From G965215045 sp965215045 (lineage in GTDB: Bacteria; Pseudomonadota; Gammaproteobacteria; JABABF01): a stretch of DNA of 64,000 nucleotides. A program made the position numbers and the translations under genes. How positions within the stretch are numbered: the stretch's first letter is position 1; every line of letters starts with the position of its first letter. Under the pieces are notes generated by a model. It had not been told where the DNA came from. It searched no databases and saw nothing but the letters and a program-made list of their open reading frames with translations. The stretch is from positions 1,364,001-1,428,000 of the forward strand of contig OZ244031.1 in NCBI GenBank assembly GCA_965215045.1. The letters are read 5' to 3'. Shown here one piece after another: positions 42,907-50,724 of the stretch.

Positions 42907-42937
42907 GGAAATGTAAATGTCTCGGGTCCGGGCGGGA

Positions 42938-42943
42938 ATTATA
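42938..42943 (-). promoter_or_regulatory. Candidate -10 box upstream of the PreP-like gene
   Basis: TATAAT on the minus strand at 42943-42938 overlaps the last codons of mnmC and lies 32 bases before the protease ATG. The expected -35 position is GC-rich and poor, so strength is uncertain. Confidence 0.35.
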
Positions 42944-44996
42944 TCGCCGCTGCCGGGGGTGCGGCGTAGGCCAGCAGTTCCGCTTCCACGGGCGGCATCT
43001 CGGCACCGGCGGCAGCGGCGATGATTTCGGCGCACAGCGGAACCAGGCACAGGCCGCGCCCGCCGTGTGCCAGGTTGAGATAGAGCCCGGGCACCCCGGG
43101 CACTTCCCCGGCCAGCGGTGCCCGCCCGACGCGCGTGCAGCGCACCCCGACCGTCCCCCGGCATTCCGCCGCTGCCGGTGTCTGTGCAAACAGCGCGGGA
43201 ACGTGCCGGGCCAGCGTGCGCAGGTTGCGCAGGTCGCTGTCGGTCCTGGGTCCCGCCTGCGGCAGTGGCGGCTCGTGGGTTGCGCCCAGCACGTGGCACT
43301 GGTCGCCTGCGGCACCCAGGGCGGGGCTGATGTATCCCTGGTGACAGAGCACGACGCGCAGGCACCGGCTCTGTTCCGTGGCGGGGACCGCAGTGCTCTG
43401 CCCGCGCACCGCCTGCAAACCGGGGTCGTATTGCGGCAGCAGGGCATGGGCGGCATGCCCGGCGGCGACCACCGCCACATCGGCGCGCGCCAGCACCGCA
43501 CCGCGCGCATCCCGCGCCACCCAGCCGGGCCGGCGGCGGCCGCCGTCTGCGCCTTCCGGTGCGAGTCGCTGTACCCACTGCCCCAGGCCCAACTCGACCC
43601 GCGCATCCGTCACCAGCGCAGTGCACAATGCGCTGGCGCAGAGCCAACCGGCTGCGGGGTGGAACAGGCCGCCGTGACGCTGCGGGATGCCGCTCAGGGC
43701 ACCCGCTTCGTCGGCGTCCACCAGGCGCAGCAATTCCGGGCAGGCCGCGTATATTTCGGCCAGCTTGTACTGCCGGCGCCGCAGCCGTTCGTTACAGCCC
43801 AGTTGCAACATGCCGCAGAATGCGCCGTCTTCCCCGGTGCTGAGCAGGCCCCGGTCGAACAGGGCGCGGTAGCTGCGCACGGCGCAGTGGTAGGCGGCCA
43901 GGCTGAAGCGCGCAGCGGGCGTGCCGGCCGGGGACAGCCCGGGATAGAGGATGCTGCAGGGTTGCGCCGATGCCTCCTGTGCGATGGCGGCATTTTTTTC
44001 CAGCAGCGTGACATCCAGGCCGCGCCGGGCCAGGGCGGCGGCAGTGGCGCAGCCTGCGAGCCCGCCGCCGATGACCAGCGCGCTGCCCGGGCGCCGGTGC
44101 CCGAACACCGGTGCTGCCGGCGGTGTGGCTACCGGTGCTGCCGGCGTTGCTGCCGACGGTGCTGCCACCGGTGCTGCCGGCGGTGTGGCCAGGGCACCGC
44201 AGAGTATGTGTTTCTTGTCGCCGTGTCCCGGTGCCTTGCGCACGCGAAAGCCGCTCTGCTCCAGCTCCAGGCGCACCCGGCTCGCGGCGGTGTAGCTGGC
44301 AAAAGTGCAGTCTGCGGTGCTGAGCTGGTGCATGCTCCGGAACAGGGACGGGGTCCACATCGCGCGATTGCGCGCCGGGGCGAAACCGTCCAGGAACCAG
44401 GCGTTGACCCGCGGTGCCGGCACCGCTGCGCGCAGTGCCTGCAGCCCCCTGGCGGCCTCATCGATCAGCAGGCTGAGCCTGGGGGCGGTGCCGTCCTGTC
44501 CCGCGGGCGGTGCGAGTTCCATGCAATGCCAGCCCGGTGTCGGACAGCACCAGGCGCGCAGCAGGCACCGGGCCAGCGGGGCGAGTGCGGGATGGGCGTC
44601 CAGGATGCGCCGCATCTGTTCTTCATGCAGGGGCCAGTATTCCAGGCCGATGTAATGCAGGCGCAGGGCGGGGGCACTTTGTAACTGCAGGTGCCAGGCG
44701 TTGAGAAAATTCAGGCCGCTGCCAAAACCGAGTTCGGCGATCGTGAATTCCTGTTGTGCGCCGGCCGCGTTTTGCGCCTGCCAGCGCCGGGCCAGCCGGT
44801 TGCCGTCCAGGAACACGTGCGCGCTCTCTTCCAGGGCACCGGCGCGTGAAAAATAACGATCCCGAAAGTCTGCGGAGTGCGGCATGCCGTCGGCGTCCCA
44901 GTAGAGCCTGGCGAAGCGCGGGCTGCGCCTGCCGGCACTGCGGGGGGCGACTTCTACGCCCGCCGCAGCGGATGCGTCGCCGGGCGGGCGGCCCAT
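42939..44996 (-). CDS. mnmC: Bifunctional tRNA mnm5s2U methyltransferase / FAD-dependent cmnm5s2U oxidoreductase
   Basis: MnmC finishes the wobble uridine modification of tRNAs for Glu, Gln, Lys, Leu and Arg. The 685-residue protein has an N-terminal methyltransferase domain, seen in ELGFGSGLNFLNAW and WFLDGFAPARNR, and a C-terminal FAD domain with VIGGGLAGCATA and late GVRCTRVGRAPLAG. The linker between them (about residues 270-300) is an unusual run of A, P, T and V encoded by a repeat. The ATG overlaps the aroD stop (TGATG). Confidence 0.93.
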   Translation of the reverse strand: MGRPPGDASAAAGVEVAPRSAGRRSPRFARLYWDADGMPHSADFRDRYFSRAGALEESAHVFLDGNRLARRWQAQNAAGAQQEFTIAELGFGSGLNFLNAWHLQLQSAPALRLHYIGLEYWPLHEEQMRRILDAHPALAPLARCLLRAWCCPTPGWHCMELAPPAGQDGTAPRLSLLIDEAARGLQALRAAVPAPRVNAWFLDGFAPARNRAMWTPSLFRSMHQLSTADCTFASYTAASRVRLELEQSGFRVRKAPGHGDKKHILCGALATPPAAPVAAPSAATPAAPVATPPAAPVFGHRRPGSALVIGGGLAGCATAAALARRGLDVTLLEKNAAIAQEASAQPCSILYPGLSPAGTPAARFSLAAYHCAVRSYRALFDRGLLSTGEDGAFCGMLQLGCNERLRRRQYKLAEIYAACPELLRLVDADEAGALSGIPQRHGGLFHPAAGWLCASALCTALVTDARVELGLGQWVQRLAPEGADGGRRRPGWVARDARGAVLARADVAVVAAGHAAHALLPQYDPGLQAVRGQSTAVPATEQSRCLRVVLCHQGYISPALGAAGDQCHVLGATHEPPLPQAGPRTDSDLRNLRTLARHVPALFAQTPAAAECRGTVGVRCTRVGRAPLAGEVPGVPGLYLNLAHGGRGLCLVPLCAEIIAAAAGAEMPPVEAELLAYAAPPAAAI
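44104..44190 (-). repeat. In-frame repeat encoding the Ala/Pro linker of MnmC
   Basis: On the plus strand GGTGCTGCCGGCGGTGTGGC occurs at both ends of this stretch (starting 44111 and 44171), with related GGTGCTGCC units between. The minus strand reads as TPPAAPV and related hexapeptides that join the two enzyme domains. The changes are in frame, so only linker length would vary. Confidence 0.7.
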
Positions 44997-45925
44997 CAGG
45001 CGAGCAGCACGGAGGGAGAGAAGGATTTCCCGGGGTTCTCCATCACCCCGGGTTGGCAGTCCACCCAGCGCAGGGTGTCCTCCAGGGTGGTTTCAGGCTT
45101 GTGCATACCGTCCTCGTACATGCGGCGTATGCACCGGTGCAGGCCTTCGCGCGGGGTCGGCGCATCTTGCACGATGTCCAGGTAGCGTCGGGTCATTGCC
45201 AGTGACATCTGCCCGGAGGCGATGGCACCCACGGAGGAATGGGTGGGATAGGCGTACACGGCGACAGAGCCCAGGGATGCGGCCATGATGCGACTCAGCG
45301 GCCCGTGCCGGCCCATGCCCATCAGGATCCAGGTGCGCGGTGTTTTCTCCTTTTTCCTGGGCTGCAGTATTCTCATCAAGTGCGCCACGATGTCCAGGGT
45401 CGGCGCCGGCATCACCGTCTTGCACACGCGGCTCTTTCTCCAGATGTCCGTGCGCGCGTACAGGCGTCGCGTTTCCAGTGGCAATTCAAAGATTATTTTC
45501 TTGTTGTAATTGACCGCCGGAAGATCTTCTTCCGTGTAGTGATCGGAGATGATCATGCCCTTGTGGTGTTTCAGTGCCAGGTCGCTGGCATCATCGAGAA
45601 ACTTCGCGCGCAGCTCCATATCGATGCCATCGACCAGGGGCGTGATCTCCTGGTACAGTTCCAGGCGCTGCTCCTCGCTGCCGCGCCAGTATCCGAACTG
45701 ATCGCGCATGCGAATGGTGCCCAGCAGCGGGACGTCCGGCAACCGTTCGCGCATGCGCTGAATATATTCCACCACCGCCCGGGGCCGGAGGTCCTCCAGC
45801 GTGTCCAGGCGCAGTTCAGCGATGTCCATATCCCGGTCCGGCAGGGTTTGATCCGCCCCGCTGATACTGACGATGATCTTGGGCGAGGTGTTCCTGCTGA
45901 GGTCCACTCTTCCGATATTTGGCAT
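44996..45925 (-). CDS. aroD: Type I 3-dehydroquinate dehydratase (AroD-like)
   Basis: The 309-residue protein matches type I dehydroquinase: DIAELRLDTL near residue 35, a GIDMELR strand, the catalytic His129 in ISDHYTEED and the Schiff-base Lys169 in CKTVMPAPTLD. The position of that lysine is almost the same as in E. coli (170). The late GSVAVYAYP and ASGQMS blocks match the substrate-binding loop. It is about 50 residues longer than E. coli AroD, with extra N- and C-terminal parts. ATG 45925 is chosen over GTG 45934 because AAGGGAG stands 8 bases before it. Shikimate-pathway function is likely; the extensions are unexplained. Confidence 0.8.
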   Translation of the reverse strand: MPNIGRVDLSRNTSPKIIVSISGADQTLPDRDMDIAELRLDTLEDLRPRAVVEYIQRMRERLPDVPLLGTIRMRDQFGYWRGSEEQRLELYQEITPLVDGIDMELRAKFLDDASDLALKHHKGMIISDHYTEEDLPAVNYNKKIIFELPLETRRLYARTDIWRKSRVCKTVMPAPTLDIVAHLMRILQPRKKEKTPRTWILMGMGRHGPLSRIMAASLGSVAVYAYPTHSSVGAIASGQMSLAMTRRYLDIVQDAPTPREGLHRCIRRMYEDGMHKPETTLEDTLRWVDCQPGVMENPGKSFSPSVLLA

Positions 45926-45968
45926 GGTATGCACTCCCTTGGGTCAGAACTCTGATGAGTTATTTTTA

Positions 45969-45977
45969 TCATAGCAC
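45969..45977 (-). promoter_or_regulatory. Extended -10 promoter element of aroD
   Basis: On the minus strand TGCTATGAT (45977-45969) is an extended -10 match, TG-n-TATGAT, about 44 bases before the chosen start. It is followed by an A/T-rich leader and the AAGGGAG ribosome site. The operon aroD-mnmC, and possibly the protease gene, would be read from here. Confidence 0.55.
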
Positions 45978-45992
45978 AGCCCGCACGCAGCC

Positions 45993-46190
45993 CCGCATTC
46001 GCCGGGTGGTATCGGGCCGGGGAGCGGGTCTGGGGCCTGGGTGGTGCTGTCGGGGAGCGGGTCTGGGGCCTGGGTGGTGCTGTCGGGGGAGCGGGTCTGG
46101 GGCTTGGGTGGCACCCCGCATTCGCGGGATGGTATCGGGCCGGGGAGCAGTTTTTCAGTTGGGTCGTTTCCCGCATCCGCGGGGTGCATC
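45993..46190. repeat. Nested tandem repeats between aroD and the tRNA genes
   Basis: GGGGAGCGGGTCTGGGGC recurs at 46020, 46053 and 46087, a period of 33-34 bases. It is flanked by two copies of CCCCGCATTCGC(C)GGG...GGTATCGGGCCGGGGA at 45993 and 46115. The 305-base stretch 45926-46230 otherwise holds the aroD leader and the likely promoter of the tRNA genes (TAAAAT at 46204). No coding frame looks genuine. Confidence 0.85.
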
Positions 46191-46230
46191 CCGCTGAATA
46201 GACTAAAATGTGCCGGTCTCGCGACGCCCG

Positions 46231-46305
46231 GGGTGGTTAGCTCAGCGGGAGAGCATCTGCTTTACAAGCAGAAGGTCGGCGGTTCAATCCCGTCACCACC
46301 CACCA
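46231..46305 (+). tRNA. tRNA-Val (anticodon TAC)
   Basis: The 75 bases fold as a standard tRNA. The acceptor GGGTGGT pairs with ACCACCC, the D-arm is AGCTCAGCGGGAGAGC, the anticodon loop TTTACAA carries TAC, and the T-arm includes GGTTCAATCC. CCA is encoded. It reads valine codons ending in A or G and lies 12 bases before tRNA-Asp. Confidence 0.96.
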
Positions 46306-46317
46306 CCAGGCAACTGC

Positions 46318-46394
46318 GGACCGGTAGTTCAGTTGGTTAGAATGCCGGCCTGTCACGCCGGAGGTCGCGGGTTCGAGTCCCGTCCGGTCCGCCA
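46318..46394 (+). tRNA. tRNA-Asp (anticodon GTC)
   Basis: The 77-base gene has acceptor GGACCGG pairing with CCGGTCC, a G discriminator, the anticodon loop CTGTCAC with GTC, T-arm GGTTCGAGTCC and an encoded CCA. GTC-reading tRNA-Asp is a substrate of the Tgt/QueA queuosine pathway encoded at 33235-35383. The pair of tRNAs precedes nadK by 18 bases. Confidence 0.97.
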
Positions 46395-46412
46395 GTTTTC
46401 CCGGATATTCGT

Positions 46413-47267
46413 ATGGCATCTATCTTTAAAACCATCGGTTTGCTGGGTCGTGAAGACAATTCCCGGGTGATGGAAACCCTGGCCAGCACCCGCGATTTCC
46501 TGGAACAACGCGGGGTGGAGGTCTTCAGTGCCCCGGATGCGAAAACCCTGCTGGCACAGCACTCCTGCGACCTGGTGGTGGTGGTCGGCGGCGACGGCAG
46601 CCTGCTGGGGGCCTCCCGCACCCTGGCGCGGCGCGGCGTGCCGGTGCTGGGTGTCAACCGCGGACGCTTCGGGTTTTTGACCGACCTGCTGCCCAAGAAG
46701 ATGAGCGCATTGTTCAGCGAAATCCTGGAAGGCAATTACTCCGTCGAAAAGCGTTTTCTGCTGGGTGCTGAACTGGTGCGTGACGGCAAGAAACAAGGTG
46801 CCGGCGATGCCTTGAATGACGTGGTCGTCAGTTCCGGTGCCTCGGCACAGATGGTGGAGTTTGAGTTGCATATCAACGACAGTTTTGTCTACAGTCAACG
46901 TTCCGATGGCATCATCATTTCCACGCCGACCGGCTCCACTGCCTATTCCCTGTCCGCCGGCGGTCCGATCATGCATCCCCAGTTGAACGCGGTGCTGCTG
47001 GTGCCGATGTTCCCGCACACCCTGAGCGGTCGTCCGCTGATCGTGCACGGCGACAGCGAGTTGCGCATCGTGGTCGGTGAACACAACGAGTTGAAGCCGC
47101 AGCTGTTCTGCGACGGACAGGTGGAGTTGAATGTCATCGCCGGTGACGAGGTCCGAGTGAAAAAAAAGAAAAAGACCCTGCACCTGATCCATCCGCAAAA
47201 CCAGGATTTTTACGCTTCCTGCCGTGACAAGCTGGGCTGGGGCAAACGACCGGACGAACAGGGCTGA
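46413..47267 (+). CDS. nadK: NAD kinase
   Basis: NadK phosphorylates NAD to NADP. The 284-residue protein has the GGDGS motif at residues 59-63, the conserved GVNRGRFGFLTDL block, LNDVVVSSG and the TPTGSTAYSLSAGGPI signature. Length is slightly below E. coli NadK (292). The ATG is 18 bases after tRNA-Asp with no clear terminator between, so it may share the tRNA promoter. The C-terminus has a lysine-rich VKKKKKTLHL strand. Confidence 0.95.
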   Translation: MASIFKTIGLLGREDNSRVMETLASTRDFLEQRGVEVFSAPDAKTLLAQHSCDLVVVVGGDGSLLGASRTLARRGVPVLGVNRGRFGFLTDLLPKKMSALFSEILEGNYSVEKRFLLGAELVRDGKKQGAGDALNDVVVSSGASAQMVEFELHINDSFVYSQRSDGIIISTPTGSTAYSLSAGGPIMHPQLNAVLLVPMFPHTLSGRPLIVHGDSELRIVVGEHNELKPQLFCDGQVELNVIAGDEVRVKKKKKTLHLIHPQNQDFYASCRDKLGWGKRPDEQG

Positions 47268-47272
47268 GCGCA

Positions 47273-48049
47273 ATGCGAAGGCAGAAGAAAAAAAACAATG
47301 AGGCGGCGAGGGCATCCCCCCCCCCCCCCCCCCCCGATCCGAGAGTCGACAGGGGGCATTCCCCGCCACCGATCAAACTGCGGCGGATTCCCGCTGAATT
47401 GATCGCCGTGTCTTCCGAGTTCCCCTGGAAAAAAATACTGCGCCGTTTCCCGGTCTGCGCCCTGTTTTTTGCGCTCTGCCTGGTCGGTGCCCTGCTGGTG
47501 CGGATGGCACAGGAATACCCGTTATGGATTGCGCCGTGGACTTTTCCCGGCTATGCAGACCCCGTGCTTGGCCTGGCGGTGGATTTCCGGCAATTCTGGC
47601 GCCTGCTGACGCCGGCTTTTTTGCATTTTGGCATCGCCCATCTCGCATTCAACCTGCTGGGCCTGTGGATCTTCGGTGCTCCCATCGAGGGCGGACGCGG
47701 CAGCCTGCGTTTTGCGCTGCTGCTGGTCGTCAGTGCGGTGTGCAGTCACCTGGCGCAATTCCAGGCCACGGCGGCGACCAATTTCGGCGGGCTGTCCGGT
47801 GCCGTGTATGGCCTGGTCGGCTACCTGCTGATCTGGAACCTGGGCAATGCGCACCGGGGTTTGATCGTGCATTACCCGCTGTTGGGCCTGATGCTGGTCT
47901 GGATGCTACTGGGCTTTAGCGGTTTGCTCGACCTGTTGCTGGGAATACGCATGGCGAACTTCGCCCACCTGGGCGGTTTTCTCGCCGGCGTCGCACTGGC
48001 CTTCCTGGACCGTTTCACCGATTACCTGTCCCCACGGTTTGCGCGGTGA
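47273..48049 (+). CDS. Rhomboid-family intramembrane serine protease
   Basis: The 258-residue protein has six predicted membrane helices. The catalytic serine is Ser175 in GGLSGAVYG and the histidine is His232 in NFAHLGGFLAG. HLAFNLLGLW matches the family HxxxN region. It cuts membrane proteins inside the bilayer. The first 35 residues are a basic and proline-rich cytoplasmic tail encoded partly by a 20-base C tract (SPPPPPPD), and the same stretch carries an A8 run. A one- or two-base change in the tract would frameshift almost the whole protein. The start is 5 bases after nadK, and the stop overlaps the next gene (GTGA). Confidence 0.88.
   Translation: MRRQKKKNNEAARASPPPPPPDPRVDRGHSPPPIKLRRIPAELIAVSSEFPWKKILRRFPVCALFFALCLVGALLVRMAQEYPLWIAPWTFPGYADPVLGLAVDFRQFWRLLTPAFLHFGIAHLAFNLLGLWIFGAPIEGGRGSLRFALLLVVSAVCSHLAQFQATAATNFGGLSGAVYGLVGYLLIWNLGNAHRGLIVHYPLLGLMLVWMLLGFSGLLDLLLGIRMANFAHLGGFLAGVALAFLDRFTDYLSPRFAR
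47316..47335 (+). repeat. Poly-C tract of 20 bases inside the rhomboid gene
   Basis: Twenty consecutive Cs lie about 45 bases after the rhomboid start codon. With the present count the frame continues into the transmembrane domain. Such long G/C homopolymers are hypermutable by strand slippage and are the usual switch in phase-variable genes. The exact count is also the kind of thing that assembly can get wrong. Confidence 0.95.
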
Positions 48050-48897
48050 ATCTTCTGGGCACAGACCGCCTGCGCAAGATGGAGGCGGAATACACCGACG
48101 CCGAAGTGCGTTATTTCCTGTCGCTGGATACGCGGCGGGTAGCACTGGAAACCTTGCTGGGATGCGCCTTGCGCTTGCGCCATACCGGCGCAATTTTCTG
48201 CATCGCCTGCGGCAGAAAAACCTCCCGCAGTTTTAACCAGGGCTACTGTTTTCCCTGCTTTCGCCGGCTCGCCCGCTGTGATCTCTGCGTCGTGCGTCCC
48301 GATCGCTGTCATTATCACCTGGGCACCTGCCGGGAACCGGAATGGGGCGATGCACACTGCATGATCCCGCACTGCGTCTATCTCGCCAACACCTCGGGTC
48401 TCAAGGTCGGCCTGACACGGCGCAACCGGGGGCCGATGCGCTGGATCGACCAGGGAGCGGTGCAGGCACTGCCGGTTATCGAGACCGACACCCGCCAGCA
48501 GGCCGGTTTCGTGGAAGTCTTGTTCAGCGAGTACGGCATTTCCGATCGCACCAACTGGCGTCGCATGCTGGCACAGCAGCCGCCCGAGCTCGATTTGCCC
48601 GCCGAGCGGGACGTTTTGTTGGCACGGCTCATGCCGGACGTCGAAGCCCTGTGTGAACGCTTCGGCAGTGGCAGCATCCGCGCCCTGGACCGGGAGCAGA
48701 CGCTGGAATTTGACTATCCCGTGCAGCATTATCCGCGCAAGGTGCGGAGCCTGAACCCGGGCAAGAAACCCGTGATCGAGGGGCGCCTGCTGGGCGTCAA
48801 GGGACAATATCTGATCCTGGATGTCGGGGTGTTGAACGTGGCCAGCTATGCCGGCTACGAGATGGAATGGAGTGCTGCGGATCAGGTGGGCTTGTAA
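48046..48897 (+). CDS. DUF2797 family protein with zinc-finger-like cysteines
   Basis: The 283-residue cytoplasmic protein has a cysteine cluster CIACGRKTS...GYCFPCF and a second group (CDLC, then HYH and CREPEWG, then CMIPHCVY). This is followed by a KVGLTRRNRGPMRWIDQGA block and an RLLGVKGQYLILD region near the end. I recognise these as the DUF2797 family, whose function is unknown; the KVG[L/I]T block recalls GIY-YIG nuclease folds. The GTG start overlaps the rhomboid stop, and its 3' end overlaps batD on the other strand by 16 bases. Confidence 0.78.
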   Translation: MNLLGTDRLRKMEAEYTDAEVRYFLSLDTRRVALETLLGCALRLRHTGAIFCIACGRKTSRSFNQGYCFPCFRRLARCDLCVVRPDRCHYHLGTCREPEWGDAHCMIPHCVYLANTSGLKVGLTRRNRGPMRWIDQGAVQALPVIETDTRQQAGFVEVLFSEYGISDRTNWRRMLAQQPPELDLPAERDVLLARLMPDVEALCERFGSGSIRALDREQTLEFDYPVQHYPRKVRSLNPGKKPVIEGRLLGVKGQYLILDVGVLNVASYAGYEMEWSAADQVGL

Positions 48898-50723
48898 AGG
48901 GGGGGCAGGGACGCATTCCGCCGCTGAAACAGCCTGAAGCGCTTGCGCCCGGGTGCCGGCGCCCGGTGCAATGCGCGCAGTGCGGCATGCAGTCGCTCGC
49001 TTTCCCAGTCGTGAATCTCCTCCTGGTACAGACGCTGGTTCATTTCTTCCAGGGCTTGTTCCAGGTCCGGCGTCTCTGCCCGTCGGCATAGTTCGCGCAG
49101 GGTGTGCGGGGGGTTTTCGCTCCAGCGCCGGCGTCCCCAGACTAAAAGTGCATCGCGCAACTCGCGCGGGTCGCGGCGTCGGCAGGCGGCCAGGGCGTGC
49201 TCCAGGGCCTTGCGCTCCGAGTGCAGTGCCTCCAGGTGCGCCTGCTGTTGCCGTTGCCGGGCCCGCGCGTGTGTCCGATGCTCGCGCCACCAGAGCGCGG
49301 TTGACAGGAACCAGAGACCGGCCAGTGCCAGCATCAGTCCCAGCCAGGGCAGCGACGGCAGCCGGGGTCTTGCTGCGGCATCCGGTACCGGTGTTGCATC
49401 CAGTGCCAGGCGATCCACTTCACCGGCGGCGGTAATGATGCTGCTGACGCCGCCTTCCCCGGTCTGCAGCGCGGCACCCCGGGCCGGGACGACCTCCAGG
49501 CTGCGCGCCGGGAGTACCGCGGTTTGCAGTCGCTCCTCCTTCAGGTCCCACCAGGGAATGCGAATTTCCGGCAATTCAATTTTGCCCGGGCGGGTGGGAA
49601 TCAGCACCACGGTGTCTTCCCGCACGCCGATCATGCCCCGGTCTTTTTTGCGACTCTTGAAGCGCGGTTTTTCCGGGTAGATTTTCGCCCCCGGAATCTC
49701 GGCCAACGGCGGTGCCGGCAGTTGTTCGCCCAACAGGTATTCCGCCTCCATCTTGATTTTTCTCGTAATGGGCTGTCCGACTTCCAGGCCCGAGGCCAAG
49801 GTCTCACTCCATTGTTCCTGCAGGTTGAACTTTTCCGCCGGCAGCCAGATGCCGCCGGGCAGCCCTGCGGGAATCGGCAGCACCGTGACTTGCAGGGACT
49901 TGTTCCTGATCTGGATTCTCCTGCGGTTATCCGCGCGCCGGGCATTCAGCCGGGCGGAGGGAATTTTCAAGGCACCGCTCTGCTGCGGGAAAATCGCGTA
50001 TTTCCACTCGTAGACCGTGTAACGCCGGCCTTCCCGTGTCCGGTGATAGTTGCGTTCGGCGATCTTGCGTACCGGGATGCTCTTGTTGAACGCCGGCTCC
50101 GTGACCCTGCCGGAAATATTAACCGCGGTGAACACCTGCACGGTATGAATCAACTGCGCCTGCACCGGCACGGTTTCCCGGTCCACCTTGCCCTCCATGA
50201 AGACATCGGGCAGCGATTTTGCCGGTGGTTTCGGCTTGGGAGCGGGCCGGGCGGCGGGGCGCTGCGCTTTCTTGGCCGGTTGCGCCGGCTGTTGCGCCGT
50301 CTGTTGCGTCGTCTGTTGCGTCGGCTGCGCCGCCGCGGGCTCGCGCACCGTGACCCGTAACGGGGCAGTGCTTTTGCCGTCGACCCTGAGCCCGGGAATC
50401 TGCAGAACGCCGCTGCGCCGGGGTTCCAGCCGGTAGCGCCAACTGCGTTGCGCCCGGCGAACGCCGTTCTGGTAGAACTGCCGGGTAGACAATGCCTGCG
50501 ACAACACCTGGAAATTCCGCTCCAGCGGGCGGATATCCGGCGTCCCGGCGGGCAGGGTGTCGCCGATACTCTGCACCAGCAATTCCACGTTCTGGCGCAG
50601 TTCCAGCGTGTTGCGGTCGACGCTGGCCTGGAGTTCAAACGCCGCTTGGGCCCGCAGTGCCGGCAGCAGCCCCAACAGCAGTGCCAACAGCAGCCCCCAC
50701 AGCGGGGGAAAATACCGTCGCAT
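48882..50723 (-). CDS. batD: BatD-like protein of the Bat (aerotolerance) operon
   Basis: The 613-residue protein has a signal peptide (about residues 1-27, ending AQAAF), a periplasmic BatD domain that starts with ELQASVDRNTLELRQNVEL, a second repeat near residue 190 and a membrane helix near 500. The cytoplasmic tail holds a long charged helix (HRTHARARQRQQQAHLEAL). Residues about 150-175 are a low-complexity Q/A/P/K linker with TQQT-type repeats. BatD is thought to pair with vWA proteins BatA and BatB. The ATG at 50723 lies just after the batB stop. The 3' end converges with the DUF2797 gene. Confidence 0.88.
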   Translation of the reverse strand: MRRYFPPLWGLLLALLLGLLPALRAQAAFELQASVDRNTLELRQNVELLVQSIGDTLPAGTPDIRPLERNFQVLSQALSTRQFYQNGVRRAQRSWRYRLEPRRSGVLQIPGLRVDGKSTAPLRVTVREPAAAQPTQQTTQQTAQQPAQPAKKAQRPAARPAPKPKPPAKSLPDVFMEGKVDRETVPVQAQLIHTVQVFTAVNISGRVTEPAFNKSIPVRKIAERNYHRTREGRRYTVYEWKYAIFPQQSGALKIPSARLNARRADNRRRIQIRNKSLQVTVLPIPAGLPGGIWLPAEKFNLQEQWSETLASGLEVGQPITRKIKMEAEYLLGEQLPAPPLAEIPGAKIYPEKPRFKSRKKDRGMIGVREDTVVLIPTRPGKIELPEIRIPWWDLKEERLQTAVLPARSLEVVPARGAALQTGEGGVSSIITAAGEVDRLALDATPVPDAAARPRLPSLPWLGLMLALAGLWFLSTALWWREHRTHARARQRQQQAHLEALHSERKALEHALAACRRRDPRELRDALLVWGRRRWSENPPHTLRELCRRAETPDLEQALEEMNQRLYQEEIHDWESERLHAALRALHRAPAPGRKRFRLFQRRNASLPPLYKPT

Positions 50724-50724
50724 C

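Noticed and set aside
41269..42969. 566-codon plus-strand frame opposite the PreP-like gene
   Set aside because: Shadow of the protease gene; rich in Q, R, H and V, with no family features.
42907..43647. Upstream extension of the PreP-like protein
   Set aside because: It lies inside mnmC in another frame; the ATG at 42906 gives the expected protein length.
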